Shown here in pieces: positions 60,848 to 64,000 of a DNA stretch of 64,000 bases; the first letter of the stretch is position 1, and every line of letters starts with the position of its first letter. Source of the DNA: Candidatus Puniceispirillum sp. (GTDB lineage Bacteria; Pseudomonadota; Alphaproteobacteria; Caedimonadales; UBA1908); NCBI GenBank assembly GCA_013822015.1, contig PNJU01000003.1, positions 99,454 through 163,453 of the forward strand, read 5' to 3'. The notes below the pieces were generated by a model, which saw only the letters and a list, made by a program, of their open reading frames with translations, had not been told where the DNA came from and searched no databases. Both the position numbers and the translations under genes were made by a program.

Positions 60848-63800
60848 TTAGAGGGATTGGCCGTCATCGCCTGGTCGAAAGCTCGAGCTTCCTCGTATGA
60901 CTCCTGGGACAGAAGGAGCCCCACTCTGTGCCGTTAAAGCGTCCCCCTGACTTGCCTGGCGACTACCGAGTCCCATGCTTGAGGCAAGGGAGCGCAAACC
61001 ACCCAAGAAACGCCCACCAAATGAGGTTGTTCCACCATCGGTTTGGCCTTCTCCACTGGAGCGTTGCGCAGTGGTTACAACCAGAGGTTGGGTGTTGTCA
61101 GAAGGAGGGGCCGCAGGAGCTGTGGTTGTGCGCGCATCAAGCATGTCTGAGCCTGCACCCAGGTCTGCCCCATTCCCCTCATCACTTGGCATAAAACGAG
61201 AAGTGCTCGATGATGGTTGAGTCAGGTTGCCATATGGAGTCCCCATCCCATAGGAGGCTCTTGATCGTGGAAAGAGCGTAATTGGCAGCAACCCACCATG
61301 GCCTGGAAAGTAAACACTCCTTGATAGAAATGGCTGTCGGTCCACCGATGGAGGCTGTGTACCACCAGGCGTTGAAACACGGCTCTTGTAACCAGTAAAT
61401 GTTTCAGCGCTTGACGACAGGACTTGCAACAAGGCGGATCCTGGCGCAGCTGGGGCTTCGCTCACCGGCACAGATGTATCCCCCCCGTCAACTGGGCTCG
61501 TGGAAAAAGCCGCTGAAGGCAAAACAGAAGGCTGCGGCGCGTGCCCGCTGGAAGAGCTTGACGCACTTGGCGCCGGGTCCGCCGACGGCACTTGGTTAGA
61601 CGAACCAGCACTCGTGTCTGTGCCAGGCGTCCTTGAAGAGGACGACCTCGGGGGCGCTGGGCGAATGACTAACTTTGGTGTGGGATCAACCTCTTCCTTG
61701 AGCGCATTATAGGCAGCTTCCACACGCTCCTTGTCTTGTGTCGACAGCGCTGGCCTTTGCAAGTAGTTAGAAACTTCTTTCAAAACATCTCTTTGTTTCT
61801 CAATTGGCTGTCCTTTAGCAGCACTCATTTTCTCAAGCATACTCTCAGGTGTCACTTTTTTAATCACAATGCCTGGTCGCGCAGGTGCCGTGCTTGTGCC
61901 AGGCTGGGAAAGTGGCAGGCCCGGTGTACCGCCATGTCGGCCGGGCAAGAGCAGAGATTTGGACATGTCTGTTGTCGTGGTGGACGACGAAGGAGCGTCC
62001 GCGCGACGCTTAAGGGCGGCTTCGAGCTCACTGGGATTAACGCTTTTGGATGGGTCTCCAGATAACGTTTGCGCCTGCTGTGCGCTTCTCAGTGGAACCT
62101 TGGATGGATCAAAGGGTGGCATGACCATTGGACCGACAGGGCGCTGTGTTGAGGAAGAGGAAGATGATGAGGAGCCAGGCCTTGGAGCCCTTGGACCAGC
62201 TGTCGGATTGAGGGCTTTTTGCATTCCCACAAGCTCTGCACGCTCAGAATCGCTCGCCGTGCTTAACAAGGTTCTCACCTCTTTCTTCAGGGCCTCTTTC
62301 CCCTCGGGAGCAAGGGTTCCTAGCTCGCCCATGCGCTCGCGGACTTTTGCGATGCGCTGTGCGCGCGCGGCCGCCCTTTGTGCGTCACGATCGTGGGTAC
62401 TGGAAAGCTCCTTGCCACCCTCAATCTCCTGGAGCAACGAGGTCTTAGGTGCTGGAACCGGTGCCGATGTGGAAGCCTCGTTTAAAGCGCTTGAGTTAGT
62501 GTTTGAGTCAGTGGTAGTGGACGGATGGACTTCCTCATAGGCCGAGAGCTTGTCCTTCACGGCTGCCAAACGTGAAAGTTGGCCTGATGACAGTGACGAA
62601 GTGACTTTTTCCACATTTGCCACGCTTTCGCGCACTTGGCGCACCTCCTCCTGGGATGGTGCTTGCGAAGTCGCCCCAGCTTGATCCGCACCAGGCAGAA
62701 CATTGGCAAGGGATTCGAGGGCAGTGACCTGCCCCTCATACTGAGCAGCGCGTTTCTCTTCTAGTGTACTTTGTGTTGCGCGCCTTCCTTCCCTTGTGGG
62801 TAGGCGGCGAGCGCCTGCTTTTGGGGCGGGCCTATCTTTCAAGACATCTAAGCTGCCTTGAAGTCCTGTGGCTCTGGTTCCTTGCGGCAAATCACCTAAC
62901 GACTGAGTAGGCCTCGTGCTCCCAGGTGTTGGCGTTGGCAAATCAGTCTCGCTTTGCGTGTGCGTTGGTGTTGAAGGCTCAGGTGTACCACCCACAGGCT
63001 GGGAGGATGAAGGCGCTGTGCTCGCAGATCCATGGCTGGTCGTGCCTGCTGGGTCACCCGCTACTGGTGCCACCGTCTCAGCAGATGCATGCGGCTCCGC
63101 TGGCAGTGTGGGCTCAGGTGAAACCGCAGGCGCAGTTGTTGTGCTTGATGTGGATGTGGTAGACATAGGTGTTGGCTCAGGTGACGGCTGTGTGCTTGGT
63201 GAGGAGGAAGCCGTGTGCGCAGACGACGGAGCTCCCAAAACACGCGCCAAGAGATCTGTCGTCTCCCGCTCATGCACTACGTCTTTCATATCATCAAAAT
63301 ACTCGCGCGCTTGCGCAAGGTGCTTCCTGTCTTGTGCAGACAAGGAAGATAGCCGCGACTCAAGCGCTAAATAGTCATTCAAGACACCGCGCAATCTCGC
63401 TTCTCGCACTGTTTGGGACACGTTGCTTCCAATCACCCGGAGGGCACGTTGACTCACACCCTCAGGCGATTTTTCTTCAATTGTGCGACGCGTGTCTTTC
63501 TGGGAGGCTTTTTTCTCCTCTGCAACCCCTAAGGCCGCGAGCTTTGCCTTTACAGCGCGCTCATTGGACTCAAGAATCTGAAGCTCAGAAGAGTTCAGCT
63601 GGTTGCTGCCCCTCCACCACGTAAAGCTAGCCAACGCATTCTCTAAACTTGATTTTGAGATAGACCCGCTCGAGAGCTGATCTGCGAAGCGCTGGTTTGT
63701 CACCAATGCTTTATGGAGCACACCCTTCGGGGTGGTCAGCGCAGTTGTTGTGGCTGAGGGCAAAGTGCGCGGAGCCTGCGAGGAATGAGACGACGCTGTC

Positions 63801-64000
63801 TCAGGAGCGGCCGTGGGGGACGCAGGCGCTGTTGTTGAAGACGGCGCTGCAGGTGTCGCGGACGTATCAACAGGCGCTGGTGTTGTTGCACGAGGCGGCG
63901 TGGGGGACGCAGGCGGTGTTGTTGAGGACGGCGCTGCAGGTGTCGCGGACGTATCAATAGGCGCTGGTGTTGTCGCACGAGGTGTCGTGGGGGACGCAGA
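60848..64000 (-). CDS. Giant Pro/Ser/Thr-rich repeat protein, 5' end outside window
   Basis: The frame runs open to the window edge, giving at least 1050 residues; a TTG at 63763 is not a true start because coding sequence with the same composition continues upstream. The visible N-terminal part is tandem 29-residue repeats (ATTPAPVDTSATPAAPSSTT). Then follow five helical modules, each with a motif of the form LS--D/E---L--A---L: LNSSELQILESNERAVKAKL, LSAQDRKHLAQAREYFDDM, LSSGQLSRLAAVKDKLSAYE, TASDSERAELVGMQKAL and LSTQDKERVEAAYNALKEE. They are separated by P/S/T/G-rich disordered linkers with Ser runs. No catalytic domain or membrane segment is seen. It could be a surface or injected protein; the start is needed to judge export. 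Confidence 0.75.
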   Translation of the reverse strand, partial: SASPTTPRATTPAPIDTSATPAAPSSTTPPASPTPPRATTPAPVDTSATPAAPSSTTAPASPTAAPETASSHSSQAPRTLPSATTTALTTPKGVLHKALVTNQRFADQLSSGSISKSSLENALASFTWWRGSNQLNSSELQILESNERAVKAKLAALGVAEEKKASQKDTRRTIEEKSPEGVSQRALRVIGSNVSQTVREARLRGVLNDYLALESRLSSLSAQDRKHLAQAREYFDDMKDVVHERETTDLLARVLGAPSSAHTASSSPSTQPSPEPTPMSTTSTSSTTTAPAVSPEPTLPAEPHASAETVAPVAGDPAGTTSHGSASTAPSSSQPVGGTPEPSTPTHTQSETDLPTPTPGSTRPTQSLGDLPQGTRATGLQGSLDVLKDRPAPKAGARRLPTREGRRATQSTLEEKRAAQYEGQVTALESLANVLPGADQAGATSQAPSQEEVRQVRESVANVEKVTSSLSSGQLSRLAAVKDKLSAYEEVHPSTTTDSNTNSSALNEASTSAPVPAPKTSLLQEIEGGKELSSTHDRDAQRAAARAQRIAKVRERMGELGTLAPEGKEALKKEVRTLLSTASDSERAELVGMQKALNPTAGPRAPRPGSSSSSSSSTQRPVGPMVMPPFDPSKVPLRSAQQAQTLSGDPSKSVNPSELEAALKRRADAPSSSTTTTDMSKSLLLPGRHGGTPGLPLSQPGTSTAPARPGIVIKKVTPESMLEKMSAAKGQPIEKQRDVLKEVSNYLQRPALSTQDKERVEAAYNALKEEVDPTPKLVIRPAPPRSSSSRTPGTDTSAGSSNQVPSADPAPSASSSSSGHAPQPSVLPSAAFSTSPVDGGDTSVPVSEAPAAPGSALLQVLSSSAETFTGYKSRVSTPGGTQPPSVDRQPFLSRSVYFPGHGGLLPITLFPRSRASYGMGTPYGNLTQPSSSTSRFMPSDEGNGADLGAGSDMLDARTTTAPAAPPSDNTQPLVVTTAQRSSGEGQTDGGTTSFGGRFLGGLRSLASSMGLGSRQASQGDALTAQSGAPSVPGVIRGSSSFRPGDDGQSL
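63815..64000. repeat. 87-bp in-frame tandem repeat
   Basis: GGGGGACGCAGG starts units at 63815, 63902 and (as GGGGGACGCAGA) 63989, spacing exactly 87 bp, so at least two complete units and the start of a third are visible and the array continues beyond the window. Each unit encodes 29 residues on the minus strand of the giant P/S/T-rich gene. Units are nearly identical, pointing to recent expansion and possible length variation. Confidence 0.85.

Noticed and set aside
63736-63978. 80-codon Arg/Gln/Leu-rich minus-strand frame at the window end
   Set aside because: It is the out-of-frame reading of the 87-bp repeats; the Pro/Ser/Thr frame is continuous with the giant protein.
63815-64000. CRISPR array
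   Set aside because: The repeats are directly adjacent without spacers and encode an in-frame protein repeat.

Overview
The window reads as a chromosomal segment of a Gram-negative alphaproteobacterium, most likely a host-associated or intracellular one (Holosporales/Rickettsiales-like). This is inference from gene content: a stand-alone F1-ATPase operon (atpHAGDC) without F0 genes, the hrcA-grpE // rph-rdgB-hemW arrangement known in alphaproteobacteria, a cyanide-insensitive-type cytochrome bd, a very high density of short secreted proteins of unknown function, LRR and pentapeptide-repeat proteins, and a long Pro/Ser/Thr-rich repeat protein. Base composition is moderately GC-rich and GTG/TTG starts are frequent. 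I see no rRNA, tRNA, CRISPR array, phage genes or transposase.

Layout. 0-6 kb: end of an unknown gene, acetyl-CoA synthetase coupled to an APH-family kinase, and a convergent cydA-cydB operon ending in a 50-residue DUF2474-like gene. 6-9.3 kb: gltX and cysS. 9.3-19.7 kb: unknown secreted proteins interspersed with a MerR/TipAS regulator, a MurQ-family enzyme carrying a signal peptide, and two murJ genes in tandem. 19.8-24.5 kb: trpS, csaA-like, YbjN-like, cation/proton antiporter, proC and a TetR-like gene. 24.5-31.1 kb: secreted Cys-rich protein, exported alpha/beta hydrolase, exported pentapeptide-repeat protein, a MITE-like repeat abutting a pentapeptide pseudogene, and two exported M17 aminopeptidase-like paralogues. 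31.3-37.1 kb: atpHAGDC plus LD-carboxypeptidase. 37.1-43.7 kb: MFS transporter, a biotinyl-domain protein with membrane segments, two paralogous secreted proteins, a beta-lactamase-fold lipoprotein and an exported GT-B-like protein. 43.7-47.9 kb: grpE, hrcA, rph, rdgB, hemW. 47.9-50 kb: a secreted protein and two prepilin-like proteins. 50-55.2 kb: three tandem secreted LRR proteins. 55.4-60.8 kb: a compact operon for modifying lipid A with 4-amino-4-deoxyarabinose (arnT-arnE-arnB-arnC-arnA dehydrogenase half). 60.8-64 kb: a huge P/S/T-rich protein with tandem repeats, running off the window.

How it fits together. Several genes concern the envelope: MurJ x2, MurQ-like, LdcA, the beta-lactamase fold and the Arn pathway. 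Much of the rest is export-directed, with signal peptides even on families that are normally cytoplasmic (MurQ, M17 peptidase, GT-B fold). The observations I rate highest are the Arn operon with no formyltransferase or deformylase, the exported versions of cytosolic enzymes, the tandem LRR duplication that carried along a piece of a pilin gene, and the five-fold helical module in the giant P/S/T-rich protein.
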